From positions 42,223 through 106,222 of the forward strand of contig JADGEI010000011.1 of NCBI GenBank assembly GCA_016744455.1: a stretch of 64,000 nucleotides of DNA, in the 5' to 3' direction. This DNA is from Alcanivoracaceae bacterium. GTDB lineage: Bacteria > Pseudomonadota > Gammaproteobacteria > Xanthomonadales > Marinicellaceae. The notes below the pieces were generated by a model. It saw only the letters and a program-made list of their open reading frames with translations. It was not told the DNA's origin and did no database searches. Shown here in pieces: positions 1-9,192 of this stretch. Numbering within the stretch: the first letter of the stretch is position 1; every line of letters starts with the position of its first letter. Made by a program: the position numbers and the translations under genes.

Positions 1-2355
1 ACTGGTGGTCTGGTTAAAGTTACCAATGGTGCGGTAGTGACTTTTCGTGATATGGCACTAGTTAATGCCTCTGCAATCAATGGTGGTATCATGGCAGTTT
101 TAGATGAGAGTAGTGTATTTCTTGACCATGTGGTAATTATTAATGGATCCGCTTTAACTGCTGGCGGCAATATCTATGTAGACTCGACTACTGGAATTGA
201 AAGTAGCCTTGTGCTTGATAATGGTTCGATTATTCATAGTGGGTCAGTGATCAATGGTGATGGAGGTGGATTAGCAATTTATAATTCGAAGCTACTAATT
301 AACAATAGTACTATTGGATTAATGGGGATGAACGAAGGAAACATAAGTTCTAATAATGGAGCAGGAATTTACGCTGAAAACTCAAATTTAACGATAAACA
401 ATTTTGCAACTCAAATCCAAAACAACAGTGCTAATAATGATGGTGGTGGAATCTATGCCATTGATTCAAGTCTTACAATAACTGAAGCTATTGTTAAGGA
501 CAATACCACTGGATTTAACGGCGGTGGTATTTATTTAGACAATACTAATGTTACGTTAAATAATGCTACAATCAGTGGAAATATAACAACAGAATTTTTA
601 GCCAATAGCGGCGGCGGTGGTTTGTATTTAACAGGGTCAAGCCAGGCTATGATTGATTCAACCACCCTATTATCAAATATATCAGAAACTTTAGGAGGAG
701 GCATATTGAGTGTAGATGCCAATGTTTCGATTAGTATTGGTAGTGGCAGTGATATAATCAATAATGATGCACGCTTTGGAGGAGGTGTTTTTACAATTTC
801 ACCAGTATCAGTTGATAATAGTAGAATATTATTTAACACGGCAACAAATTCCGGTGGTGGAATTTCCTGTAACGCTTGTCAATCTCTTTCAGTTGTTAAT
901 TCATCTCAGGTTTCAAATAACACTGCGTCATCTAGTGGTGGAGCATTAGATGTTTTTTCTAATTCAACGACCACTGTAGAACTTAGAAACTCAACATTTA
1001 ACGGAAACAATCTCACAACATCAGAATCTTCATTTGGTGGTGCAATTGCTCAAGATGGAGGCACAATATTAATTGAATCTTCTGTCATTTCTAATAACAC
1101 CGGAGCTGCCAATGGCGGAGCTGTTTCACTTTTTGACTTAGAAAATATTGTTGATAGTGCACGTATTTTAAATTCACAGTTTTTTGATAATTCAGTACCA
1201 AGTTCAGATTTTGGTTTAGGAGGTGGAGCATTGTTTTTAAGTGGATTATTTGATGCGCAAGTTTCTGGATCCCATTTTAACAATAACAGTTCAGGAATAG
1301 ATGGTGGAGCAATTAACCTTTTTGAAAGCACTCTAACCATTGAAGATACGATTATATCTGAAAACTCATCAATATTTGAAGGGGGTGGAATACATGCAGA
1401 AGATAGTGATTTAACGATAAGAAATTCATCAATAATTCAAAATGAAGCCATAGATGTGGCACTTATTACTCCCGGAAACCTAGGAGGTGGTGGCATTAAA
1501 TCATTAGATTCAAATTTAGAAATAGTCAATTCTAAAATAAACCAAAATAATAGTAATGATATCGGTGGTGGTGTATTTTATAATGGCAGTGTTGACAATT
1601 CATTATCTATCTACTCAGATTATGGGATTTCAACTAATGAATGCCTACCTTCTTCTTTAGGTTTCAATGAATATTGCAGTGAAATATCAAACAATACCGC
1701 ATTTTTAGGTTCAGGTTTAATGATAAGAGGTTCAACCAATGAACAAGGCATAAACCTAACTGGCGTGGCATTAAACAGTAATAATGTGTTGTCATCTCCT
1801 TTTGGTTTAGTTGTTGGAGTTGCAATAGAACTTGATATAACTAATCCACTTGATACAGAGGTAACAATGGAAAATTTAATCTTAGTGGAAAATGATGGCC
1901 TCTCGGATTTAAATAAATCAGTTATTCACACAAGCGGACCTATTATACTGGACCTCCTTTCTTCAACAATTGCCAACAATACAGTAAGGGCAATTAGGAC
2001 TAATCCAGACAATACGGCCATTTCAATCCAAAACAGTATTTTTCAGCAAAACAATCATGGCCCTCTTGTATTAACGACTGTTCCATTCATCGGAATTTGC
2101 AATAATTCTGAACAATCAGAGCTAGGTGGGTCATCTATCGGAGCAAATCTTGGAGACCCACAATTTATCAATACCAATCGAGGTAATTATCGGTTATCAG
2201 ATACTTCTCCCAGTCTTGATGTCTGTTCGTTTGGCGCATTGCTTGATATTGATGGAAATGTACGTCCAAATAGTACTAGTACTTTCGACCAAGGTGCTTT
2301 TGAGATGCATGCTGATTTCCTAGTAGATGAAATATTTATGAATAGTTTTGAATAA
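1..2355 (+). CDS. Secreted beta-helix repeat protein with FE C-terminal tag (5' partial)
   Basis: The frame is open from base 1, so the gene starts upstream and its signal peptide is not visible. The visible 784 or so residues are built of Gly-Gly-Gly-[IF] and N-N-[ST] turns repeated every 20-30 residues. This resembles the GGAI/FxxN repeats of chlamydial polymorphic outer-membrane proteins and right-handed parallel beta-helices. The C-terminal part (SPSLDVC, then DQGAFE) matches the choice-of-anchor Q type domain, which in other bacteria sits just before a sorting signal. Here it is followed by EIFMNSFE and the stop. There is no C-terminal beta-barrel, so it is not an autotransporter. It is probably exported to the cell surface or medium; its ligand is unknown. 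It converges on the next gene with 5 bp between stops. Confidence 0.75.
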   Translation, partial: TGGLVKVTNGAVVTFRDMALVNASAINGGIMAVLDESSVFLDHVVIINGSALTAGGNIYVDSTTGIESSLVLDNGSIIHSGSVINGDGGGLAIYNSKLLINNSTIGLMGMNEGNISSNNGAGIYAENSNLTINNFATQIQNNSANNDGGGIYAIDSSLTITEAIVKDNTTGFNGGGIYLDNTNVTLNNATISGNITTEFLANSGGGGLYLTGSSQAMIDSTTLLSNISETLGGGILSVDANVSISIGSGSDIINNDARFGGGVFTISPVSVDNSRILFNTATNSGGGISCNACQSLSVVNSSQVSNNTASSSGGALDVFSNSTTTVELRNSTFNGNNLTTSESSFGGAIAQDGGTILIESSVISNNTGAANGGAVSLFDLENIVDSARILNSQFFDNSVPSSDFGLGGGALFLSGLFDAQVSGSHFNNNSSGIDGGAINLFESTLTIEDTIISENSSIFEGGGIHAEDSDLTIRNSSIIQNEAIDVALITPGNLGGGGIKSLDSNLEIVNSKINQNNSNDIGGGVFYNGSVDNSLSIYSDYGISTNECLPSSLGFNEYCSEISNNTAFLGSGLMIRGSTNEQGINLTGVALNSNNVLSSPFGLVVGVAIELDITNPLDTEVTMENLILVENDGLSDLNKSVIHTSGPIILDLLSSTIANNTVRAIRTNPDNTAISIQNSIFQQNNHGPLVLTTVPFIGICNNSEQSELGGSSIGANLGDPQFINTNRGNYRLSDTSPSLDVCSFGALLDIDGNVRPNSTSTFDQGAFEMHADFLVDEIFMNSFE

Positions 2356-2360
2356 AAAAT

Positions 2361-4253
2361 TTAATCCTCAAAACCATCAAGAAACATTTCTTCAAAGAAA
2401 TAACGTTCATCCGCGCCAGCGTCAAAAGCACCCATTCCATTAGCTACATCTGGATCGTCCCATGCTCTTGTTTGCATATCCATATCTAAAGGGTTTAACA
2501 TTGTTATACCCGAACACATATCGATGGCTGGTGAACCTGAAGCAAGGTGAAAATTCCCTTGCGATGGACTGACAAACATAGGGTCACCTACTATGGTATT
2601 TGTACCCACAAAACTGTTTGCTTCATGCGAGACTAAACAATCGATTGATAAATTACCGTTTATAGGGCCAAATAAATTACCTGAGCTTGGGTCATGTACT
2701 ACCGAAGAACTTAGCGACATGGATGAATTTAAAGCCGGATCAATAGTAAAAATATTATTCACAACATTATTATTAGCAAGGGTACTATGACGCATAACGA
2801 TTGATGCCCCTAATGAGGCTCTTAAAACTTCAAAATCAGAATATCCATCTAATCCATCATTGCCATTATCATCAAATACCGAATTTTCAATTGTTACAAC
2901 CGCATTTTCACCACTAACCGCTATAGCTGTGCCAAAATCAGCACGGTTTTCTTCTAAATAAACATGACTCAAATTCATAGTTCCATCATCAATATAAAAT
3001 CCTCCACCAAAACCAACAGATGTGCTTGATCGATTGTTTATAATAAGATTACAACGATCACGTTGCCAACATTCTCCAGGTCTTCTTTCAATTTCATAAA
3101 TTGAATTGGCTCCTACATATACAGCACCACCGTTGCCTCCTGATTGATTATCTTTCATCCATAGCCCATTAGCGTAAAATTCATTGGTTCCTCCTGAACC
3201 CGCTAAATAAATACCACCACCTGATTCACTGCTCATGTTGTCACTGTCAGAAAAATTCCCTTGTACATAAATTGGCAAACCATTTGATCCTAAACAATGG
3301 GTGTTATCGCACATCTCTTGCCCAAACAAAAACAGATGAGCAGAAGCATTGAGGTAAGCTCCACCACCCTCTTCAGCACTATTGTTGTTAAATAGCCCAG
3401 GAAAGGCACTAATTGCCTGTGAATTAACTTCAGAATATATACTGACTTTACAATTTCCTCGCATATAAATCCCTCCTCCAGTAGTTACCGCTGTATTATT
3501 AGAAATAGTACTGACACCAGAAAATGTGATTTGAGCTCCTGAACCAGTGCAATATAAACCCCCTCCTAAATTAATAGAAGCATTATTGACAATAAGTACA
3601 TCTTGGGCGAAAACATCGGTATTTGTGAAATTAACACCAAATCCTGGGTTAATGAGTAAGCCACCTCCGACATTGCCAGAATTACTAGAAATACCAACCC
3701 TTAACAATTGCAACTCAAGCTCTGCCTCATCTACTATTAATCCACCGCCTAAGGTTGGAGGTGCAACAGTTGCACCTGTTAATATCAAGTTTTCCAAGCG
3801 GATTAAACGTCTTGTCGTATTACCAATAATTCGAATAGTATTAGTTGGTGTTGCAGATCCATTGATTTCAGTTAAATCTGTAAAATCCTGATTATTTAAC
3901 TCTGCATCGCCACAAGTCGCAAATCCACCTCTAAGAATCAAATCTTGATCGTCAAGTATAAGGTTTTCAACATAGGAGCCATTTGATGCCACCCTCACCT
4001 CTGTCGCACCACTAGAAATAGCGTCTCCAATTCTCCAAACAGTAGAATCAAAGTCACAGTTAGCATCCGCGCCAATGGTGACAAAATCTGCTTCTTGGTG
4101 TAATTCTATTTGCTCACTGACTGCCAAAAATGAACGATACATATTTAGATCATGAGCCACTTTGTCATTGATGTTTATTATGCCAGCATTTAATGGCTCA
4201 ATAAATCCAGCAATAAAGATTACTGGTATAATTTTGTTTTTAAATTTCTTCAT
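2361..4253 (-). CDS. Secreted right-handed beta-helix protein, choice-of-anchor Q type, FE-tagged
   Basis: This 630-residue protein has a Sec signal peptide (MKKFKNKIIPVIFIAGF, cleavage near residue 23). The body is repeated GGG-[IL]-Y/L turns typical of a parallel beta-helix, with scattered cysteines. A C-terminal GSPAIDMC...DAGADE segment resembles the choice-of-anchor Q domain. The last residues, EEMFLDGFED, carry the short FE tag shared with neighbouring exoproteins. It lies 12 bp downstream of the small cadherin-like gene on the same strand, so the two are probably co-transcribed. Its fold and export are clear; its function (adhesin, or polysaccharide binding or lysis) is not. Confidence 0.75.
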   Translation of the reverse strand: MKKFKNKIIPVIFIAGFIEPLNAGIININDKVAHDLNMYRSFLAVSEQIELHQEADFVTIGADANCDFDSTVWRIGDAISSGATEVRVASNGSYVENLILDDQDLILRGGFATCGDAELNNQDFTDLTEINGSATPTNTIRIIGNTTRRLIRLENLILTGATVAPPTLGGGLIVDEAELELQLLRVGISSNSGNVGGGLLINPGFGVNFTNTDVFAQDVLIVNNASINLGGGLYCTGSGAQITFSGVSTISNNTAVTTGGGIYMRGNCKVSIYSEVNSQAISAFPGLFNNNSAEEGGGAYLNASAHLFLFGQEMCDNTHCLGSNGLPIYVQGNFSDSDNMSSESGGGIYLAGSGGTNEFYANGLWMKDNQSGGNGGAVYVGANSIYEIERRPGECWQRDRCNLIINNRSSTSVGFGGGFYIDDGTMNLSHVYLEENRADFGTAIAVSGENAVVTIENSVFDDNGNDGLDGYSDFEVLRASLGASIVMRHSTLANNNVVNNIFTIDPALNSSMSLSSSVVHDPSSGNLFGPINGNLSIDCLVSHEANSFVGTNTIVGDPMFVSPSQGNFHLASGSPAIDMCSGITMLNPLDMDMQTRAWDDPDVANGMGAFDAGADERYFFEEMFLDGFED

Positions 4254-4265
4254 AATAACTCCAAA

Positions 4266-4700
4266 TTATATAATTGATTTCTTGATTTTTGTACTAAACA
4301 GGATGGCAATAAATAGAAACAATAACCAATGAAATTGATTAACAGGGACTACCTGAACATTTATTCCAGTTAAACACGTAACAGTGATAGCAACAGTTGC
4401 GGTGGAATTGCCTGTTAGCGTATAGGTGAAATCATCAGTGTTAATACCATTGTTGCAATAACCATTGTTTGCTTGATAGGTCATGCCAAATAACTCTAAA
4501 TTCACGACTCCATTTGCTGGTTGAGTAAACATTGTTACTGTATCTCCTTTATCAATAGTGTCATTAGCAAATACATCAATGATAGCAGCCGGGCTATTCT
4601 CTATCACGCTAAAGTCATCATCTACTGCAATTGCAGCGACAACTATTTGAGTTATAAAAACCAATAGTAGTGTGGTTATAATACGTATCTTAATATTCAT
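4266..4700 (-). CDS. Small exported cadherin-like domain protein with hydrophobic C-terminal anchor
   Basis: I place the start at the ATG at 4700 because GAGG lies 5 nt upstream; an in-frame ATG at 4727 is also possible. The 144-residue product has a signal peptide (MNIKIRIITTLLLVFITQ). One cadherin-like/Big domain follows, with the usual order of AVDDDFSVIENSP, DVFANDT, QPANGVV, TYQANNGYC, DDFTYTL and TVAITVTC. The C-terminus is VPVNQFHW, then about 15 hydrophobic residues, then a lysine-rich tail. This layout is like IPTL-CTERM/PEP-CTERM sorting signals, which rhombosortase or exosortase process. It heads an operon with the beta-helix gene 12 bp downstream. No sortase is visible in the window. 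Confidence 0.65.
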   Translation of the reverse strand: MNIKIRIITTLLLVFITQIVVAAIAVDDDFSVIENSPAAIIDVFANDTIDKGDTVTMFTQPANGVVNLELFGMTYQANNGYCNNGINTDDFTYTLTGNSTATVAITVTCLTGINVQVVPVNQFHWLLFLFIAILFSTKIKKSII

Positions 4701-4941
4701 AATTACCTCATGATTGTTAATTTGCATTCATAAGATATGTATCGTGTTTATCTGAAAATTTTCCTTAAAAAAGGTAATCAACTATACAAAGTGTGATTAA
4801 GGTCTCATTTCAAGAATGATAAAAAACCCCAATCAAGGCTGAAAGAGAGTTAAATAGTGTGCTATTTATGAGTTTTTTAACGCCTAGCGGATTTTTAAAA
4901 ACTTTTTTACAACATGCTTCATGAGTTGTGCAAAGGTCTCC

Positions 4942-7900
4942 TTAATGCCGTAATGAAGAAGGGCTTTTTCCAAAATATTTTTTAAAGGTACGTGAAAAAT
5001 AGGATAAAGAATCAAATCCTGTACCATAGGCTATTTCGCTTATTGTTAATTTATCATCAATAAGTAAATTTTGGGCATGTAACATTCTAATATCACGAAT
5101 AATCTTAGTGGGTGTTTTTTTAAATTTGGTGTTACATTTTCGAAACAATGAGGAAGGACTCAGGTTTAACTCATTTGCAATATCATCAACAGATAAATTA
5201 GGGTTCGATAATTGCTGTGTCACAAATGCATTAAAATGAATGGTAAACTCATCATTTTTTGACATCTGTGTTGCTTCTTGAGAGAATGAAAGCTTAATCG
5301 TTTGTCTGATAAGCTTACGGTTATTTATCAAGCCTGCTACACGCATAATTAACTCTGATGTATCAAAAGGTTTGCTCAAATAATCATCTGCACCTGTCTG
5401 CAACCCTTCAACAACTTCACGTTTACTGGATTTTGCTGTGAGTAAAATAATTGGAATTGTGTTGGTTGATTTATTGTTTTTCAGTTGTTTAGCCATTTCT
5501 AAACCATTCATCACTGGCATCATAACATCGGATATAATTAAATCCGGTAACCCTATTAATGCAGCTGACAATCCCTCTTTTCCATTATGTTTTTGAATGA
5601 CATGATAATAACTTGATAAGCGACTAGCAATAAAATCACATAACTCTATATTATCATCCACCACTAAAATGGTGGTGATATCATCTTGCGAAGTACTGTT
5701 TTCTTTTATCAATGGTTTTGGTAATTCTATTGGAATGCTTGGTGTTTTGACATCACTGTTTATTGGTTCATAAAGTTGCTCAGCATCAAAATGTGACTTA
5801 CCTTGTTTCAGCCATAGTGAAAATTTGCAACCTGTGCCTATATTATTTTCAAATTCTACCGTTCCGTGATGTAATTCGATAAGTTCTTTCACTAATGACA
5901 AACCAATACCAGTACCAGCATCACTGATGGCTTCAGATTGTTGGTCTTGGTAAAATCTATCAAACACTTTATCTTGTGATTCTTGTGAAACTCCTTTGCC
6001 TGTATCACTTACTCTTAATCCAATTTGTTGTCCTTGTTTTATTATTTCAAGTGTAATTTCACTTTTGTTTCCAGAATATTTAATCGCATTTGAAATCAAA
6101 TTGGATAAACATTTGTCTATTTGCTCTTGATCACAATAAAGCAACTTGGGTTCTTGTGTATTTTTAGTGTTGATAATTTGTTGATTCTTCTGTGCCCACA
6201 ATCTAAACCGAATAGCTAATTGATTGAGCAAATCTGCCACATCGTATTGAGCAATTCGCAATGGAAAACGCCCTGATTCTAGTCGGTTAAAATCTAATAT
6301 TTGCCCAACCAATGATAACATTTTTTTAGAATTGGCAATTGAAGTCTGAACGGGGCGAGACAGTCGTTTCTCGAGATTGGGGTTGTCAAGCAACATACTT
6401 TCTAACGGTGCGATAGCAAGTGTCAATGGCGTTCTAAATTCATGTGAAACATTGGCGAAAAAGCGAATTCTAGCTTCATCTAATTGATGTAACTCTTCGG
6501 CTTGTTTTTCAATAGTTGTGGTACGTTTTTTTACCAAACCTTGTAAATGTTTATTGCGTTTTTTGATTTGATGTGTACTAATTTTGCTAATTATATAGAT
6601 TATAAATGCAGTTAATAATACTGCTAGTAGTTTAAACCATAAAGTTTGGTACCAATATTTAGCAACTTCAAATTTGAAATTAAATTGGTTAATTGCCCTA
6701 TCTGAATTTCCAGAATATAAGGTTAATTCATGGGATCCACCTGAAATATTAGAATAATTTATACTGGTATTGCTTGACCAATTAGTGCAATTTTCACCTG
6801 ATAAACAGGTTTTAAATTGTGCACTTTTAGTTTTTGCAAAATCAGGATAACTAATGTTAAATTGTATATCGTGTTGATGCAAAACTGTCGTTGTATCCAT
6901 TGGCAACAATTTTTTTCCTAATTGAATGCTTTTAATTCTTGGTGTGATTGCAGGCATAAGTTCTATATCTGAATTGATGGAAACAATACCACTATTTTGG
7001 ATGAGGTAATTGATATTTTGTTCGTCAAAAAACATATTTAAAGTTAAATCTGGCGATAAATAATTACTCAAAGCACGATTGGGGTTTTCAAAACTTTTAT
7101 CAGCGAATGTTTGCATAGATGATTTTGTAGAAAGCCAAAATCTACCTTGCTTGTCTTGTTGTAACAATTCAATTTCAGAACTAATATCAAGTTTTTTAAA
7201 TTGTGAGAATTTATTTGTAGTAGAGTTAAAGTTAAAAAGTTGATTATCGTAAGTGGCAATTAATCCTTCTGAGCTGGGAAAAAGTCTAGTCTTGAATTGA
7301 GGAGTGTGATTTGGGATTGTGTAAGTTTTATAACTGTATTCATTTAATTGATTAAATTCTTCAATTTTTAGAATATCTCCAGTACTCAAACTCAACCACA
7401 AATCTTGTTGGTTTAATGCAAATGAAACCACATCATGCTGAAATTCTTCTAGTAACTGATAAGACCATTTGTTATCACTAAATTGTAAACGAGCTATGCC
7501 ATTTTTGAGGCGAAGCAAAAACTCATTATTATGCCAATGCGACTTTATAATTTCTTCTACGGTGATTTTATTTTGAATTATTTCATGGCTAAAAACATAT
7601 GGTAATTGACTGAAATCAATGTTCACCAATACAATACCAAAATAGCCCACCACCAATAAGCCATTAATTTCACTATCAATCATAGACTGTAATTGATTGA
7701 ATGCAAAATCATAATGTTGAAATTCGCCTTGTGAGAAAATTGCAATGTCAGAAAAAGATAAACCAAGCAAATGATTTTTATAGCGAATAATAGTGTTGAT
7801 TTTTTGTAAACCCAAGTTCTTTTTGTCAATGCGTAATGATAAAGGCGATTGGATACGGCTCATTCCACGATTAAGGCTACCTACCCACAAGCCATCTTGG

Positions 7901-8829
7901 TTATCTGTTGTTATTCCAATACTGATTTCATTCGGCAAACCATGTTCTTTACTGATATTGAAAACGTTCTTTCCATCATAAGAGACAAACACAACGCCCT
8001 TGGTAACTGTAGCAACAACAAAATAATCTTTGTTGTATGGCATGACATCATAAATCCAACTATCGGTTAAAAATTCGCCTCCAACTGTATTCCATTTACT
8101 AAATTTATCTTCCTTTAAATAGACATTATTTTTACTGAAAACCATTTCACTTTGTGGAGTTTGGATGGTTTCAATGACATTGATGCGCTGATTATTTGCA
8201 TCAGAAAAAAACGATATTTTTACTAAATTATCATATTTATCTATTTTTAAATTAAAATTTACACTAGAAAAATACAATTGTGAATCATATACAAAAACAT
8301 CCTTTATTGGAGAGTCTTCGATATATTGCCATGCTTTTATGCTATTTTGTTTACCTAAACTATTAGTGTTTAATCTAAACAACCAATGACTTGCAACAAA
8401 ATAAACCGAGTCTTCAAATACAAAGACATTATAAACTTCATCAAAATTTTTATCCGGCACATCACTTGTATTACTCAGTTCATGGTAGTGTAATTGCCCG
8501 TAGATGTCTGCTTTTAAATAACCAAAACTATTTACCGAACCAGCATAAATTATGCCATTCTTATCTTTTTTCAGAGACCTAACCGCACCGAGGTTTGGCG
8601 TTTTGATTAATCTCCATGTCACACCATCATATTCTACAACACCATTGCCATTGCCTGTGTATAGATTGCCATCATCCGCAATTATCATCGACCAATTGTG
8701 CTCATGTGCTTTATAAACATGAGCTGGGTAATAGTCAATAATCGGCTTACCAAAAGACAAATTATCCTTAAGCGTATTGCTCAAGCCACTTAATGAAAAT
8801 AGCAATAAAAATAGTATTAAATATTTCAA
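4942..8829 (-). CDS. Hybrid two-component system protein: periplasmic propeller sensor, histidine kinase, receiver, AraC output
   Basis: This single-chain two-component system has a signal peptide (TTG start at 8829 giving KYLILFLLLFSLSGLSN). Two-component-regulator propeller repeats, a Y_Y_Y domain and one membrane helix follow. The kinase has an H-box SHEFRTP with His near residue 796, then N-box NLISNAIKYSG and G-boxes DTGKGV and GTGIGLS. The receiver (ILVVDD, acceptor Asp in IISDVMMP near 1101) leads to a C-terminal AraC HTH ending SYFSRTFKKYFGKSP. The open frame extends to 8988, but its first 53 codons lie partly in a dispersed repeat and lack a signal peptide, so I prefer 8829. It is divergent from the FE-tagged gene at 9193. 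Family members sense extracellular ligands and activate neighbouring exoprotein genes. Confidence 0.88.
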   Translation of the reverse strand: MKYLILFLLLFSLSGLSNTLKDNLSFGKPIIDYYPAHVYKAHEHNWSMIIADDGNLYTGNGNGVVEYDGVTWRLIKTPNLGAVRSLKKDKNGIIYAGSVNSFGYLKADIYGQLHYHELSNTSDVPDKNFDEVYNVFVFEDSVYFVASHWLFRLNTNSLGKQNSIKAWQYIEDSPIKDVFVYDSQLYFSSVNFNLKIDKYDNLVKISFFSDANNQRINVIETIQTPQSEMVFSKNNVYLKEDKFSKWNTVGGEFLTDSWIYDVMPYNKDYFVVATVTKGVVFVSYDGKNVFNISKEHGLPNEISIGITTDNQDGLWVGSLNRGMSRIQSPLSLRIDKKNLGLQKINTIIRYKNHLLGLSFSDIAIFSQGEFQHYDFAFNQLQSMIDSEINGLLVVGYFGIVLVNIDFSQLPYVFSHEIIQNKITVEEIIKSHWHNNEFLLRLKNGIARLQFSDNKWSYQLLEEFQHDVVSFALNQQDLWLSLSTGDILKIEEFNQLNEYSYKTYTIPNHTPQFKTRLFPSSEGLIATYDNQLFNFNSTTNKFSQFKKLDISSEIELLQQDKQGRFWLSTKSSMQTFADKSFENPNRALSNYLSPDLTLNMFFDEQNINYLIQNSGIVSINSDIELMPAITPRIKSIQLGKKLLPMDTTTVLHQHDIQFNISYPDFAKTKSAQFKTCLSGENCTNWSSNTSINYSNISGGSHELTLYSGNSDRAINQFNFKFEVAKYWYQTLWFKLLAVLLTAFIIYIISKISTHQIKKRNKHLQGLVKKRTTTIEKQAEELHQLDEARIRFFANVSHEFRTPLTLAIAPLESMLLDNPNLEKRLSRPVQTSIANSKKMLSLVGQILDFNRLESGRFPLRIAQYDVADLLNQLAIRFRLWAQKNQQIINTKNTQEPKLLYCDQEQIDKCLSNLISNAIKYSGNKSEITLEIIKQGQQIGLRVSDTGKGVSQESQDKVFDRFYQDQQSEAISDAGTGIGLSLVKELIELHHGTVEFENNIGTGCKFSLWLKQGKSHFDAEQLYEPINSDVKTPSIPIELPKPLIKENSTSQDDITTILVVDDNIELCDFIASRLSSYYHVIQKHNGKEGLSAALIGLPDLIISDVMMPVMNGLEMAKQLKNNKSTNTIPIILLTAKSSKREVVEGLQTGADDYLSKPFDTSELIMRVAGLINNRKLIRQTIKLSFSQEATQMSKNDEFTIHFNAFVTQQLSNPNLSVDDIANELNLSPSSLFRKCNTKFKKTPTKIIRDIRMLHAQNLLIDDKLTISEIAYGTGFDSLSYFSRTFKKYFGKSPSSLRH

Positions 8830-8958
8830 ATTGAAAAGCTCTGTAACTTTGATCCTGTTGTTTATATTATGTTTGGGGTTATCAAAATGTATTTTAACAT
8901 AGAAATTTAGAAGCCTGAAATATAGGAAGTTAAGATCCTTGAGACATATAATAATACA

Positions 8959-9045
8959 GTCATTGCGAGGAGCTCTGCGACTCGACAATCTCCTAAATCT
9001 GCCGTCATTCCCAACAGATTGCCACGCTCGTTCCTCTTTCGTAAT
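8959..9045. repeat. Dispersed palindromic intergenic repeat (REP/MITE-like)
   Basis: The left end reads GTCATTGCGAGGAGC and CGACAATCTCC, and the right half reads AGATTGCCACGCTCG. These are imperfect inverted arms of the widespread bacterial intergenic repeat that starts with GTCATTGCGAG and has GGCAATCT/AGATTGCC at its centre. The arms have diverged (for example TTCGTAAT at the right end), so this is an old copy. It sits between the divergent sensor-regulator gene and the gene at 9193, and the longest form of the sensor ORF would begin inside it. Confidence 0.6.
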
Positions 9046-9103
9046 ATCAAAGTTTCAATAAATCTTTCAAAATGATGGTTTTATTTGTTTTAAATGTACA
9101 ATA

Positions 9104-9137
9104 GATAGAATATTGCAAACATTTGATAGAATTGAGC
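9104..9137 (+). promoter_or_regulatory. Activator-type direct repeat (21-bp spacing) and promoter -35
   Basis: GATAGAAT occurs at 9104-9111 and again at 9125-9132, exactly 21 bp apart, with TTGCAAACATTT between. A matching pair sits before the gene at 11051. A possible -35 TTGAGC (9132-9137) overlaps the downstream repeat, with a -10 TATAAG at 9155-9160 after a 17-bp spacer. AraC-family activators bind direct repeats two helical turns apart with the downstream half overlapping -35. The adjacent hybrid AraC-type regulator is the natural candidate; that link is inference. Confidence 0.5.
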
Positions 9138-9192
9138 AACAGTAAATTTGTTTGTATAAGTAATAATAAGCACAATAAAAACAATTGGAACT

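Noticed and set aside
1..2355. Classical autotransporter (Pmp-type) reading of the GGAI/FxxN-like repeats
   Set aside because: There is no C-terminal beta-barrel; the protein ends in the FE tag instead.
2326..2355. FE tag as an outer-membrane beta-barrel terminal signal
   Set aside because: Barrel signals end in a Phe/Trp with alternating hydrophobics and no acidic last residue; these proteins are not barrels.
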